The notes beneath the pieces were generated by a model, which was given only the letters and a program-made list of their open reading frames with translations, had not been told where the DNA came from and ran no database searches. The translations under genes were made by a program, and so were the position numbers. This document shows positions 51,647 to 61,034 of a DNA stretch of 64,000 bases, piece after piece (the stretch's first letter is position 1; the number at the start of each line of letters is the position of its first letter). The DNA is taken from positions 1,178,001-1,242,000 of the forward strand of contig NZ_CP063353.1 of the NCBI RefSeq assembly GCF_014931565.1, given 5' to 3'. The DNA comes from Clostridium sp. 'deep sea' (GTDB lineage Bacteria > Bacillota > UBA994 > PWPR01).

Positions 51647-53488
51647 TTATTCTCCTTTTGTTAACATAACACTTGTTTTTAAGTTTGGGCAAACCCCACA
51701 GTCAGTACAAACATCGTGACGACAATCTGGAGTAACTGTAGCCTTTAAGGCCTGTTGATACTCACTCCACAGATGTTCTTTATTTACACCACAACTTAGG
51801 TGATCCCATGGTAAAATCTCACTAAATTCACGTTCTCTATTTGCATAAAACGCTGGATCCACATTACATTCATTAAATGCATTAAGCCAAATGTTCCAAT
51901 CAAAATGTTCATCCCAGCTATCTAGTTTAGCACCATTGTTGATAGCAGTAGCAATAACCTTACCAACACGGCGATCACCACGAGCTAACACAGCCTCTAA
52001 AAAGCTGGTAATGGCATCATGATAATTAAACTTAATATAACGGTGACGCTTAAATGAGCTTAAAATATGTTGCTGTTTTTCTTGTAACTGCTCTACAGTA
52101 TTTTGGGCCACCCATTGAAATGGGGTGTAAGGTTTTGGTACAAAACCTGCTGCACTTACGGTAACATTAATAGGGCCATGTTTACCTAACTTAGCAGTAT
52201 TTAACGCCATATTATATATACCATTAAGGTCTTCTTCTTGTTCCGTCGGCAAACCAATCATAAAGTAAAGTTTTGCTCTCTTCCATCCTGCTTCAATTGC
52301 CTTAGCAACAGTAGTGTAGAGATCGTTTTCTGTTACCTGCTTATTTATTACATCACGTAATCGTTGAGTACCTGCCTCGGGTGCTAAAGTTAACCCACTA
52401 CGCCGTACTCTTTGCACCTCTTTAGCTAGCTCTATATCGTAATTATCTACCCGTAAGGATGGCAAAGATATACTCACTTTTTCGGGTATTAATATTTCAT
52501 TAAGATCCTTTATTAATTCGTGTATGCATGTGTAGTCACTACTGCTTAGTGACATTAATGATACCTCATCATATCCTGTGTTTTTTATTAGCTGTTTTAC
52601 TTGCTGTTTAAGTGTTTCTACACTGCGTTCCCGAACAGGTCTATATACAAAGCCAGCTTGACAAAACCTACAGCCACGCAAACAGCCTCTAAATAATTCT
52701 AGTACTACTCGCTCATGGGGTACCTCAATAAAAGGAACAATTGGCTTTAAAGGATAAGCAATCTTGTCCATATCGCTTATTATTCTTTTCTCAACAACCT
52801 CAGGAGCAGCTTTATTTAAAACCTTTACTTCTTTTATGGTGCCATCATTGTGATAGCTAAACTCATAAAATGCTGGTATATAAACACCCTTAAAAGAGGC
52901 AATAGTCTGTAGAAACTCTACACGGCTAGCCCCTTGCTTTTTCCACTCACTGTGAGCGTTCAAAATCTCAACTAAAACCTCTTCACCTTCACCTAATACC
53001 ACTATATCTAAAAAATCAGCTATAGGCTCTGGATTGTAAGCACATGGTCCTCCGGTAATAACAAAAGGATCTTTCACACAACGGTCTTTGCTTAAAAGCG
53101 GTATATTAGCAAGCTTAATCATATTTAAAACACCAGAATAGCTAAGCTCATACTGCAAAGTAAAACCTAAAAAGTCATACTCATTTACAGCCCTATGCTC
53201 TTCTAATGTAAATAACGGTATATTGTTCTCTTTCATTAACTTTTCCATATCAACATAAGGCTCAAATACCCTTGCTGCCAAAGCATTATCTTGGCTGTTA
53301 ACTATATTATATAAAATTTGAAAGCCAGGGTGGGACATGGCTATATCATATATATCTGGAAAAGCCAATGCCATGGTGGTATCAACTTTATTAAAATCTT
53401 TATGCACACTATTTACTTCGTTTCCTATATAACGTGCAGGACGTTGCACAAAAGGTAATAATTTCTCTATTTTATCTCTATAAATCAT
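51647..53488 (-). CDS. Radical SAM protein with B12-binding-like N-terminus (TIGR03960 type)
   Basis: The 613-residue protein has an N-terminal Rossmann part (about 1-230: VDTTMALAFPDIYDIAMSHP, VLGEGEEVLVEIL), the radical SAM cluster CLRGCRFCQAGFVYRPVRER (CxxxCxxC, about residue 270) and a C-terminal cysteine-rich tail (CRHDVCTDCGVCPN). This is the TIGR03960 family, uncharacterised. It precedes the DUF2344 gene and rng, a common Clostridial order. The gap to the M50 protease gene upstream holds an unusual palindrome array. Confidence 0.88.
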   Translation of the reverse strand: MIYRDKIEKLLPFVQRPARYIGNEVNSVHKDFNKVDTTMALAFPDIYDIAMSHPGFQILYNIVNSQDNALAARVFEPYVDMEKLMKENNIPLFTLEEHRAVNEYDFLGFTLQYELSYSGVLNMIKLANIPLLSKDRCVKDPFVITGGPCAYNPEPIADFLDIVVLGEGEEVLVEILNAHSEWKKQGASRVEFLQTIASFKGVYIPAFYEFSYHNDGTIKEVKVLNKAAPEVVEKRIISDMDKIAYPLKPIVPFIEVPHERVVLELFRGCLRGCRFCQAGFVYRPVRERSVETLKQQVKQLIKNTGYDEVSLMSLSSSDYTCIHELIKDLNEILIPEKVSISLPSLRVDNYDIELAKEVQRVRRSGLTLAPEAGTQRLRDVINKQVTENDLYTTVAKAIEAGWKRAKLYFMIGLPTEQEEDLNGIYNMALNTAKLGKHGPINVTVSAAGFVPKPYTPFQWVAQNTVEQLQEKQQHILSSFKRHRYIKFNYHDAITSFLEAVLARGDRRVGKVIATAINNGAKLDSWDEHFDWNIWLNAFNECNVDPAFYANREREFSEILPWDHLSCGVNKEHLWSEYQQALKATVTPDCRHDVCTDCGVCPNLKTSVMLTKGE

Positions 53489-53515
53489 CTATTTTCACCC
53501 CAGATATTAATTATA

Positions 53516-53872
53516 CCTTATCGTAAGGGGAAAAGATAGTCGGGGATTTTCTGTGAAAATGGGGTGGTGATTGCCTACTAGGCAATCAGGGGTGGGCAAC
53601 CCTTTAGGTTGCGGGGTGGATTTGAGCTTCGCTCTACATGGAGTTGATAACCCTGCGGGTTATGGGGTATACTCGCCTTTGGCTTCGTGGTAAATCACGT
53701 AAGCGAAGCAAAACGTATAACTCCTATTTGCGTAGCAAATCTATACCGCGAACGAAGTGAGCCCACTCCGTTTTGACTTGTCAAAACCCACCCCACGCAG
53801 GCGTCAGCCGAGTCCACCCCGTATTTGATTTATCAAATACCCACCCCACGATGCTGTAGGCGAGTCCACCCC
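53516..53872. repeat. Array of short palindromes joined by GGGGTGG / CCACCCC words
   Basis: The left half carries GGGGTGG at 53561, 53589 and 53613; the right half carries CCACCCC at 53788, 53814, 53841 and 53866. Between them are short perfect hairpins: TGATTGCC/GGCAATCA (53568-53588), GCAACC/GGTTGC (53596-53612), GAGC/GCTC, ATAACCC/GGGTTAT, ATTTGC/GCAAAT, GTTTTGA/TCAAAAC and GTATTTGA/TCAAATAC (53821-53840). The words face each other so the region could also fold as one large structure. It is more GC-rich than its surroundings and has no gene. Confidence 0.75.
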
Positions 53873-54738
53873 TATATATCTTTTAACCGAACAGTTGGTC
53901 CAAACTTACGAACCGCTCGCATTATTTGGGTTTCGGATAATCTTCCTACTACGTTACCACTAAAGCCTATTAGCACCACTATATTAAATTTACCGGGTAT
54001 AAATTGATTAATAACTTTTTTAGCTACTGTATTCTCTGAGGCGGTTAGGGTATTGGTATTCCATACTTTTTTTTGTACTGGGTTTTCTTTTATAAGATAG
54101 TGTTTAATAAATTGCAGGCGGTAGGTTCTGTACTCTAAAAAAAAGTTTAGCAACAAAAATAATCCCATAATTAATAGGGTTATGTTTACCAATTTAAATA
54201 TTATGCCAATTACTGAACCTATTATTAAAATCACTATTATTACTATACTTATTAACAAAATATATTTAGTAGCGTTAATGTAACCGCGGCTTTTTACTAA
54301 CATAGCTCTGTAAACTCTGCCACCGTCTAGGGGTAATATAGGTAGTAGATTAAATAGTACTAAAAGGACATTGCCCTTAACAAATATTTGGGTCACAGAT
54401 TGCCAATGTAAAGGAATAATACTGTTGCCTAGAATAGCAAATGCTAACATTAATATGTTGACAATGGGTCCTGCCATTGCAAGTTTAATTTCTTTATTAG
54501 GCTCTATTTCATTACCACTAGCTATACGTACTCTGCCCCCCAAGGGTAGCAAATTAATCTCATACACGTTTAGTTTAAGGTATAATGCCATTATTATGTG
54601 CCCTATTTCATGGGCTAAAACCAATACAAAAAAAATCGAAATAGCCATTAATTGAGCATTAACTGCAGCAAACGTTAGTAAAATAAAAAAAAGAGGGCTT
54701 ATTTTTATTTTTACCCCCGCCAATTGGCCTAATGTCAT
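53872..54738 (-). CDS. SpoIVFB-like M50 intramembrane metalloprotease
   Basis: The 288-residue protein has HEIGH (about residue 43) in a membrane helix and NLLPILPLDGGRVYRAML (second metal motif, D in PLDGG), the site-2-protease signature. A C-terminal CBS-like part follows. In Bacillus SpoIVFB activates pro-sigma-K; here it lies one base after a SpoIVFA-like gene, which supports that role. The stop codon overlaps the last CCACCCC word of the repeat array. Confidence 0.85.
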   Translation of the reverse strand: MTLGQLAGVKIKISPLFFILLTFAAVNAQLMAISIFFVLVLAHEIGHIIMALYLKLNVYEINLLPLGGRVRIASGNEIEPNKEIKLAMAGPIVNILMLAFAILGNSIIPLHWQSVTQIFVKGNVLLVLFNLLPILPLDGGRVYRAMLVKSRGYINATKYILLISIVIIVILIIGSVIGIIFKLVNITLLIMGLFLLLNFFLEYRTYRLQFIKHYLIKENPVQKKVWNTNTLTASENTVAKKVINQFIPGKFNIVVLIGFSGNVVGRLSETQIMRAVRKFGPTVRLKDI

Positions 54739-54739
54739 G

Positions 54740-55402
54740 TTATTTCCCCGCTAGTATATTTTTAGTATCTATAACTTTACCATTAAGTCTTATTGTAAAA
54801 CTAACGCCACTTGTATTGTTAAATTTACCAGTATAACCTATTATAGTTCCCTGTTGTATCTCTTCATTAGGCTTGATTGCAACCGCTTGTAAATATGTAT
54901 AAATAGTTGTAAGACCTTTGCCGTGATCGATTTCAACCTCCATGCTTTGATTAGCCTGTCTAACTGCTAAAACCTTGCCTTCCAGCACTGCTACAACTGG
55001 GTAACCTTCGGGGGCTGTTATAATTACACCCTTATCTGCTGTTGTTTCCTCTGCTAACTGCCCAATAACTGGCAAACTAATTGCTGGTAAGGTGTCTAGG
55101 GTATAGTTATCTTCACCCGAAACCACTGGAGTAATTTCGGATTTTGTAAATATTTTGCCGGCTACTTCTTTAACATCATCGAATGTGATATGGGTTAAAA
55201 ATACTTTCTCTAAAAAAGCTTTGTTTTTGCCAACCCAAGTATCTTTTAAAATAACAGGTAAAATAACTAATAATAGTATTAAAGAACAGGCTATAAGCTT
55301 ATGGCTTAGCTTAAAATTGAGTGTATTATGGCCTTTATTGTTTTGCCTTCCCCGGTATGATTTATACTTTTCGTAATACTTTGGCTTTTTTCTTTGATAC
55401 AC
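54740..55402 (-). CDS. SpoIVFA-like M23-fold membrane protein, degenerate peptidase
   Basis: The 220-residue protein has a basic N-terminus, one membrane helix (about 35-52) and an outside LytM/M23 domain (about 125-215: ITAPEGYPVVAVLEGKVLAV, VEIDHGKGLTTIYTYLQAVA, GTIIGYTGKF). The HxH of active M23 enzymes is absent: where IDHGxGLxTxYAHL is expected the sequence has YTYL. That fits SpoIVFA, a non-catalytic regulator of SpoIVFB, encoded next. Confidence 0.8.
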   Translation of the reverse strand: MYQRKKPKYYEKYKSYRGRQNNKGHNTLNFKLSHKLIACSLILLLVILPVILKDTWVGKNKAFLEKVFLTHITFDDVKEVAGKIFTKSEITPVVSGEDNYTLDTLPAISLPVIGQLAEETTADKGVIITAPEGYPVVAVLEGKVLAVRQANQSMEVEIDHGKGLTTIYTYLQAVAIKPNEEIQQGTIIGYTGKFNNTSGVSFTIRLNGKVIDTKNILAGK

Positions 55403-56001
55403 AATTTCACCCCCTACTTAACTGTATGCAGTTAGGTTTAAAATAAACCTAATTCAAAATATATTTAACAACCTAAAACCAGTAAACAGCTGACTTAATA
55501 GCTCTTAACTAGTCCTTGATTATATATATTATGCTTGTATCTAAGTTATGTCTTTAAATTAGGAGTTTGCTGAGAAGTAAACCTAAAAACATCAGGCTAT
55601 GCTTACGGTGGGGTCTGGCCTCTTTTACTCTACCTTGACTTAGTTAATATTTACAAATCAATTTACATAGGTAGATTTGACATAAGCAAGAGGCCTGACC
55701 CCTGTTCAGAATTTACCTAAGAGATTGTCAGTTAATGTTGTAGTTGTTATGGTAACTACGTAATGCCACACCGGGATGCATAAAATGCATCCCCTACATG
55801 TGCACAATCACTATAAGTTACAGGAATAATTTTAGATATATATCCAAAGTTTCTTTGATGGTTGGCGTTTAGTTATGTACCAAAAAAGTGCTGTAAGGGA
55901 GTTTTTAAGAAGAGTCTTTTTATGAACTAGCGTAATGATCCATCAGAACGCATGTAATACCTTCCCAACAACAGAAGGTTGGTATTGTACTACAAAAAAA
56001 A
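55403..56001. other. 600-base intergenic region with several inverted repeats
   Basis: No gene is seen. It holds GGGGTCTGGCCTCTT (55610-55624) paired with AAGAGGCCTGACCCC (55688-55702), with inner TCTACCT/AGGTAGA; GGGATGCAT-aaa-ATGCATCCC (55773-55793); and GTAGTT/AACTAC just before it. The promoter for the spoIVFA-like gene should lie here, but I cannot place it. Confidence 0.5.
55610..55702. repeat. Inverted-repeat element
   Basis: Fifteen-base arms GGGGTCTGGCCTCTT and AAGAGGCCTGACCCC (one mismatch, the T/T centre) enclose 63 bases with a second internal pairing TCTACCT/AGGTAGA. It could be a MITE-like remnant or a folded RNA. It has no coding potential. Confidence 0.55.
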
Positions 56002-56025
56002 CAATTTTAGCTAACGCTAAAATTG
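56002..56025 (-). terminator. Terminator of the mre-min-rodA operon
   Basis: CAATTTTAGC-taac-GCTAAAATTG is a perfect stem followed by T7 on the minus strand. The rodA stop codon lies inside the hairpin, so the operon ends right at rodA. Confidence 0.85.
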
Positions 56026-57168
56026 AATTTTTTTATGTCTCATACCTATATTCAATATTATGCCTAACGCAATGGTATTGGCTAAAAATGAGGAACCTCC
56101 TAAACTTATAAACGGTAGAGGAAGACCTGTTACAGGCATTAAACCTAGGTTCATACCGATATTCTCTAGTATGTGAAATAAAAACATTGCTGATAAACCA
56201 GATACCACTAAAGCACCATATAGGTCTTTAGCCTTCATTGCTATTTTAACAGATTTATATACTAGTGTTAAAAATAGAATTACTATTAAGGCTGAACCTA
56301 AAAATCCAAACCCCTCACCTAAGGCAGAGAAAATAAAGTCTGTATATTGAAAAGGTATAAATTTTAATCCTGTCATACTATCAGGAGAAAACAAACCCTT
56401 TCCTGTTACATTGTATACATAGGTTCCTGTTTCTGTTAGGCGTTGCCAGTTGCCTGAGCCTATGGCAATTCGGGATTGAATAACATTATAGGCTGAGCCA
56501 AATTTATCTCTTTCGGGATTCAAAAACGTTAGTATTCTATTTTTCTGATAGTCTCTCATAAATATCCAGGCTATTGGGGCAGCTACTACGCTACCTATAC
56601 CTGCTATAGTTATATACTTCCAAGGCAAGCCTGCTACAAAAAACATAACAGCTACAATAAACAATACCACCAAGCTTGTACCTAAATCTGGTTCTTTTAA
56701 TATAAGTACTATTGGCACTAATGCAAACCCTAAAAACATACCTAAACCTACTATATCATGCAGTCTATCTCTTTTTTGAGACAAAAGTCTCGCTAAGCTT
56801 AATACAATGGCTATTTTGGCAAATTCCGAGGGCTGTATTTGAATACCAGCTATTATTATCCATCTACGAGCACCATTTCTGCTAACCCCAATCACAAATA
56901 CAGCTATTAACACTAATATTGTTACAGCATATATAAGATAAGCGGCGTTATTGAAAAAATGATAGTCAATACATAAGATAACAATTAGAGCTACTAGGCT
57001 TATAGCAATCCACATAACTTGTCTTTTAACAGAGGAGGTGAATTGTAAACCTTGTCCTCCAGATGTAGTTGCTGATATAGCCAAGAGCCCTACTATTGTT
57101 AATATAATAAATATTACAACAATTCCCCAGTCTACATTTTTTAATAATCTTTTTTCAAAATCAAACAC
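56017..57168 (-). CDS. rodA: Rod-shape peptidoglycan polymerase RodA (SEDS family)
   Basis: The 383-residue protein has about 10 membrane helices with SEDS motifs: ARRWIIIAGIQIQPSEFAKI (split RRWI, QPSEFAKIAI), LKEPDLGTSLVVL, GFLGSALIVILF and LPLPFISLGGSSFLAN. The catalytic aspartate region is the EPDLGT loop. It works with the class B PBP encoded four genes upstream in elongation. It is the last gene of the mreBCD-mrdA-minCDE run. Confidence 0.94.
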   Translation of the reverse strand: MFDFEKRLLKNVDWGIVVIFIILTIVGLLAISATTSGGQGLQFTSSVKRQVMWIAISLVALIVILCIDYHFFNNAAYLIYAVTILVLIAVFVIGVSRNGARRWIIIAGIQIQPSEFAKIAIVLSLARLLSQKRDRLHDIVGLGMFLGFALVPIVLILKEPDLGTSLVVLFIVAVMFFVAGLPWKYITIAGIGSVVAAPIAWIFMRDYQKNRILTFLNPERDKFGSAYNVIQSRIAIGSGNWQRLTETGTYVYNVTGKGLFSPDSMTGLKFIPFQYTDFIFSALGEGFGFLGSALIVILFLTLVYKSVKIAMKAKDLYGALVVSGLSAMFLFHILENIGMNLGLMPVTGLPLPFISLGGSSFLANTIALGIILNIGMRHKKIQF

Positions 57169-57173
57169 TTTTT

Positions 57174-57428
57174 TTACCTTTTTTTCAATTGTTTTATAGG
57201 CACTGTAGTAGATAACGTTACTGTACCAGAATTATTATTAAGTTCTAAAATAACTCCTTCATCGTCAATCTCAACATACTGATTTAAAGATTCTAGTATT
57301 TTAACCTTAATTTGATCAGCAATTTCTGGCGAAACCTTTAGTCGATCAGTTATTAAAATATTACGCAACCTAGCTTTAGCCAAGTTACTACTGCTTTTCT
57401 GATTACTTTTCATGAAATTAAACAGCAT
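57174..57428 (-). CDS. minE: Cell division topological specificity factor MinE
   Basis: The 84-residue protein has the N-terminal MinD-interacting region with a short amphipathic start (MLFNFMK), KARLRNILITDRLKVSPE and a C-terminal domain with YVEIDDEGVILELNNN. This is the MinE pattern. It follows minD and shows that the organism uses MinE oscillation rather than DivIVA alone. Confidence 0.9.
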   Translation of the reverse strand: MLFNFMKSNQKSSSNLAKARLRNILITDRLKVSPEIADQIKVKILESLNQYVEIDDEGVILELNNNSGTVTLSTTVPIKQLKKR

Positions 57429-57444
57429 TTACCTAGCCCCCATT

Positions 57445-58242
57445 CTACTTACCACCGAAAAGCTCTCGGATTGAGGCAAAGAACCCCTTAGGTTTTATTT
57501 TTAGACTAAGGAAAGGTACGTTTTCTCCTAACACTCTTCTGGTAATGTTGCTCATTGCTTGTCCTGCTAGCGAATCTTTTTCATTTATTACAGGTTCGCC
57601 ACGGTTTGTAGATATTACTATATAATCATCATTAGGTATTACTCCCACAAGCTTTATTGCCAAGATATCACAAACATCTTCTACAGATAACATATTTCCC
57701 TGTTCAATAAGCTCTGGTCTTACACGATTAAGAATTAAACCAACATCATTAATTCCTTTAGACTCAACTAAACCAATAACCCGGTCAGCATCACGTACAG
57801 CTGATACCTCTGGAGTAGTAACAATTAGTACTTTATTTGCACCAGCTACAGCATTTTTAAATCCTTGCTCTATGCCAGCGGGGCAATCAATTATTACATA
57901 ATCATGGTCTTTTTTAAGTTCCTCACAAAGATCTATCATTTGCTGTGGAGACACCGCATCCTTTTCTCTTGTTTGGGCCGCTGGCAAGAGGTATAATCCC
58001 TCAAAGCGTTTATCTCTAATTAAGGCTGATCGTAGCTTGCATTTGCCTTCTACATAATCAACTATGTCAAATACTATTCTATTCTCAAGCCCTAATACTA
58101 CGTCTAGGTTTCTTAATCCTATATCTGCATCTATTAATACTACTGATTTACCCATTTGAGCCAATCCAGCACCTAAATTCGCAGTGGTTGTTGTTTTACC
58201 AACTCCTCCTTTACCCGAAGTAATGGTAATTATTTGTCCCAT
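57445..58242 (-). CDS. minD: Septum site-determining ATPase MinD
   Basis: The 265-residue protein has the deviant Walker A GKGGVGKTTTTANLG, DADIGLRNLD, VIIDCPAGIEQGF and a C-terminal amphipathic membrane-targeting helix (PFLSLKIKPKGFFASIRELF split FFASIRELFGG). It recruits MinC to the membrane and is driven by MinE. Confidence 0.95.
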   Translation of the reverse strand: MGQIITITSGKGGVGKTTTTANLGAGLAQMGKSVVLIDADIGLRNLDVVLGLENRIVFDIVDYVEGKCKLRSALIRDKRFEGLYLLPAAQTREKDAVSPQQMIDLCEELKKDHDYVIIDCPAGIEQGFKNAVAGANKVLIVTTPEVSAVRDADRVIGLVESKGINDVGLILNRVRPELIEQGNMLSVEDVCDILAIKLVGVIPNDDYIVISTNRGEPVINEKDSLAGQAMSNITRRVLGENVPFLSLKIKPKGFFASIRELFGGK

Positions 58243-58265
58243 GGTTATCCCCCTCAGCGTTACCT

Positions 58266-58907
58266 TTATTCTTTAGTCAGTACTACTATATTATCATCTT
58301 CTATGCGGGCAATCTCTAATCCTGCCGTATTTTTAATATTGCTTTCTTTTTCTGCCCTTACAATTAAGTCAGCTATGCGTATTTGAGCTTGTGGGGCATC
58401 AAACTTTTTACAGCTAATAAAAGTCTCCTTATCTCCATTAATCCCAGCATGAACTGTACCCCTAATTACACCCATAACACAAATATTACCGTCTGCTTCA
58501 ACTTGAGCACCACTATTTAAATCACCCATTACCACTACATTACCTTTATGTTTTAGGTATTGCCCAGAGCGTATGTTTCCCATGTGAAATTGAGTTGGCA
58601 GTACTATATATTTTTCTTTTACTTCATTAGTTAATTTTGGTACACTATTAAGGTACTGTTGATAATTGTTAATACTTGCTATTGATGTGTTATTAGCCAT
58701 TGCACTAGCTATGATTTTAAACTGCCCTTCATTTATTATTTCGAGTGTATTGCTCTCTAACTTTATAGCTGCACCCTTAAAAAACTTAGTATTTTGAATA
58801 AATTTCTTCTCTAAGTCTTGTAAAATTTCATTAAATGTAAATGTAGCGTTAATTAAGATTATAATTCCGCATTTTCCACCTTTAATAGTTAAAGCCTGTG
58901 TTGCCAA
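58266..58907 (-). CDS. minC: Septum site-determining protein MinC
   Basis: The 213-residue protein starts at TTG, with GGAAGGTG upstream. It has an N-terminal MinC_N domain (1-100) and a C-terminal beta-helix MinC_C domain (GNIRSGQYLKHKGNVVVMGD, VNSGAQVEADGN-like LNSGAQVEADGNICVMG, RGTVHAG). It inhibits FtsZ assembly away from mid-cell. Confidence 0.92.
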   Translation of the reverse strand: MATQALTIKGGKCGIIILINATFTFNEILQDLEKKFIQNTKFFKGAAIKLESNTLEIINEGQFKIIASAMANNTSIASINNYQQYLNSVPKLTNEVKEKYIVLPTQFHMGNIRSGQYLKHKGNVVVMGDLNSGAQVEADGNICVMGVIRGTVHAGINGDKETFISCKKFDAPQAQIRIADLIVRAEKESNIKNTAGLEIARIEDDNIVVLTKE

Positions 58908-58946
58908 ATTTACTCACCTTCCATTTAATATACATTGTTCTTAATT

Positions 58947-61034
58947 TTATTTTGATGCAATATATGCTGCAATCTCTTCTTTAAAGTATTCCTCATAAAT
59001 TTGGCGGGCTACAGGGGCAACTGTTCTACCTCCAGATAAACCCTGCTCCATTAAAACAACTACCGCAATCTCTGGTTTTTCATAGGGAGCATATGAGATA
59101 AACCAACCGTGGTTTTCCCAACCATAATCTTGGGCTGTTCCTGTTTTTCCAGCAACTTCAAATGGCAATATCTGCTTATAACCTAGCCTATAATCATATT
59201 TATGAAATGCCCAAAAACCAGATCCTGTATGTCCATCAGCACCACCCTTTTCTTGGGTTACTTTACGCATACCCTCTCTAACTAAATCTAGGGCTTTTTT
59301 TTCTATTGTTTGTTTGTCTAATACTTCAGGTTCTGCTTGGTAAATTATTTCACCGTTAGTATTTGTAACTTTATCAACAATGTATGGTTTATTTCTAAAT
59401 ACTGTGTAGGTTCCATCTTCTTGCAACGTACCATTTGCCAACATAGATGTATAAGTGGCAATTTGCAAAGGTGTTACTCGATAGTCACCTTGGCCAATTC
59501 CAGCCTGAGCAAGTTGCCCTCCAGTAGGTTTGCTTTTATGAATATCTATAAACTTCTCTAAATCTACTACTAAGCCTTTGCTTAAACTAGTAGCATTAGC
59601 TATACTCTCCTCACCATCACTATTGACTGTTTTATATGTTAAATCTGTAAACTCAGGTGATACTCCAAAACCAAATTTACTATAATATGTTCCAATATTC
59701 TCTATTCCTAACTTTTCACCCAGTGGGTAGAAGTAGAGATTGCATGAGTTTTTTAGTCCAGCAGTTAAGTCAATAGGCCCTCCATGACCAGATTTATCCC
59801 AGCAAAAAAGTCTTGAACCACGCCAGTTATTATATAAACCTCGATAAACAGCATTACAGTATATAGTGGTATTTTCATCGATAACTCCCGTTTCAATTCC
59901 AGCTATACCGATTAAAGGTTTTAAGATTGATCCAGGTGGCCTTGAAGCACCAGTAGCTCTGTTTGTACCTGGCTTAAATCTTTTAACGAAGGGGTCGTCC
60001 TCATTCCAAATATCTGCATAGTTATCTCTATCTACCTGTGGAAAAGAAGCTATAGCCTTAATTGCTCCGGTATTCACATCCATAACTACAACTGCTCCCG
60101 AATAAGGCAAATCTTTTTCGGCAGTGGAGTAACGTTTATATTTAGCCTCTCTTAGTATACGATCACGGGTTTCTTGCATAGCATCTAGCAAAGCATCTTC
60201 GGCAACCTTTTGCAGATCTTTATCTAAGGTTAAATGTAAATTATCTCCTTGCTCAGGAGGAATTACCTCAAGTTCATTGGTTGGCCTGTTGTATCTATTT
60301 ACCTCTACTAAACGCTTGCCATCTTTACCCTTTAAATACTCATCATAGGATTTTTCTAAACCCTCTCTACCAACTCTATCTATTTCATTTATGCCTCCTA
60401 AAATATGAAAGCCATAGTTGCCTAATTTATACTGTCGTTCAGGGTATACCTCTACCATAATATTAGGTAGATCTGCACGCATACCCTCAATTGAGGCAAC
60501 TATTTCAAGCGAAATATGATTAACTGTTTTACGATTAATGGGTGCTAGCCTAATTGGCTCAAATTGTCTAAATAATCTACGAGCCTCGGCTATTTCAACC
60601 ATAGTGTCTATTAACTCTTGTAAAAGGCGTTGCTCATTAGCTAGTTTATAAGCACTTAAGCTTTGTTCCTTATTAATATTGCTTGCTGGATCTTCCTTGT
60701 ATTGTTTTTCGAATTCCTCAGTTATTTTTTGAGGCAATAGTATTTTAGCTATTTGCTCAATTGATTTTAGGTTTTCTTCGGCGTTTACATAGGTCATAGA
60801 AATTACATATCCACTTTTACTATTAACTATTACTTCGCCCTTGGCATCATATATTACCCCACGACTTGCAGGTATAGTTAATTGACGAACACTCCTATTT
60901 CTAGCTTTATCTGCATTCGCTTTACCATTAATTAGTTGAAGCCAAATAAGGCCCCCAATTAAATAGGCGCCTACAAAAAAAATTATGAGGATTAAAACTC
61001 TCCATCTTTGTTTTTCTATATTATTTTCTTTCAT
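58947..61034 (-). CDS. mrdA: Penicillin-binding protein 2 (class B transpeptidase, elongation)
   Basis: The 695-residue protein has one N-terminal membrane helix, a dimerisation domain (about 60-300: RGVIYDAKGEVIVNSKSGY) and a transpeptidase domain with SILKPL (active Ser, in PPGSILKPLIGI), SCN in KNSCNLYFY and KTGTAQ in GKTGTAQDYG. It is a class B PBP that works with RodA. It overlaps mreD by 14 bases. Confidence 0.94.
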   Translation of the reverse strand: MKENNIEKQRWRVLILIIFFVGAYLIGGLIWLQLINGKANADKARNRSVRQLTIPASRGVIYDAKGEVIVNSKSGYVISMTYVNAEENLKSIEQIAKILLPQKITEEFEKQYKEDPASNINKEQSLSAYKLANEQRLLQELIDTMVEIAEARRLFRQFEPIRLAPINRKTVNHISLEIVASIEGMRADLPNIMVEVYPERQYKLGNYGFHILGGINEIDRVGREGLEKSYDEYLKGKDGKRLVEVNRYNRPTNELEVIPPEQGDNLHLTLDKDLQKVAEDALLDAMQETRDRILREAKYKRYSTAEKDLPYSGAVVVMDVNTGAIKAIASFPQVDRDNYADIWNEDDPFVKRFKPGTNRATGASRPPGSILKPLIGIAGIETGVIDENTTIYCNAVYRGLYNNWRGSRLFCWDKSGHGGPIDLTAGLKNSCNLYFYPLGEKLGIENIGTYYSKFGFGVSPEFTDLTYKTVNSDGEESIANATSLSKGLVVDLEKFIDIHKSKPTGGQLAQAGIGQGDYRVTPLQIATYTSMLANGTLQEDGTYTVFRNKPYIVDKVTNTNGEIIYQAEPEVLDKQTIEKKALDLVREGMRKVTQEKGGADGHTGSGFWAFHKYDYRLGYKQILPFEVAGKTGTAQDYGWENHGWFISYAPYEKPEIAVVVLMEQGLSGGRTVAPVARQIYEEYFKEEIAAYIASK

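Noticed and set aside
53561-53872. Possible CRISPR array
   Set aside because: The constant word is only 7 bases, spacing is irregular, the orientation flips midway, and the inserts are self-complementary hairpins rather than unique spacers; no cas genes.
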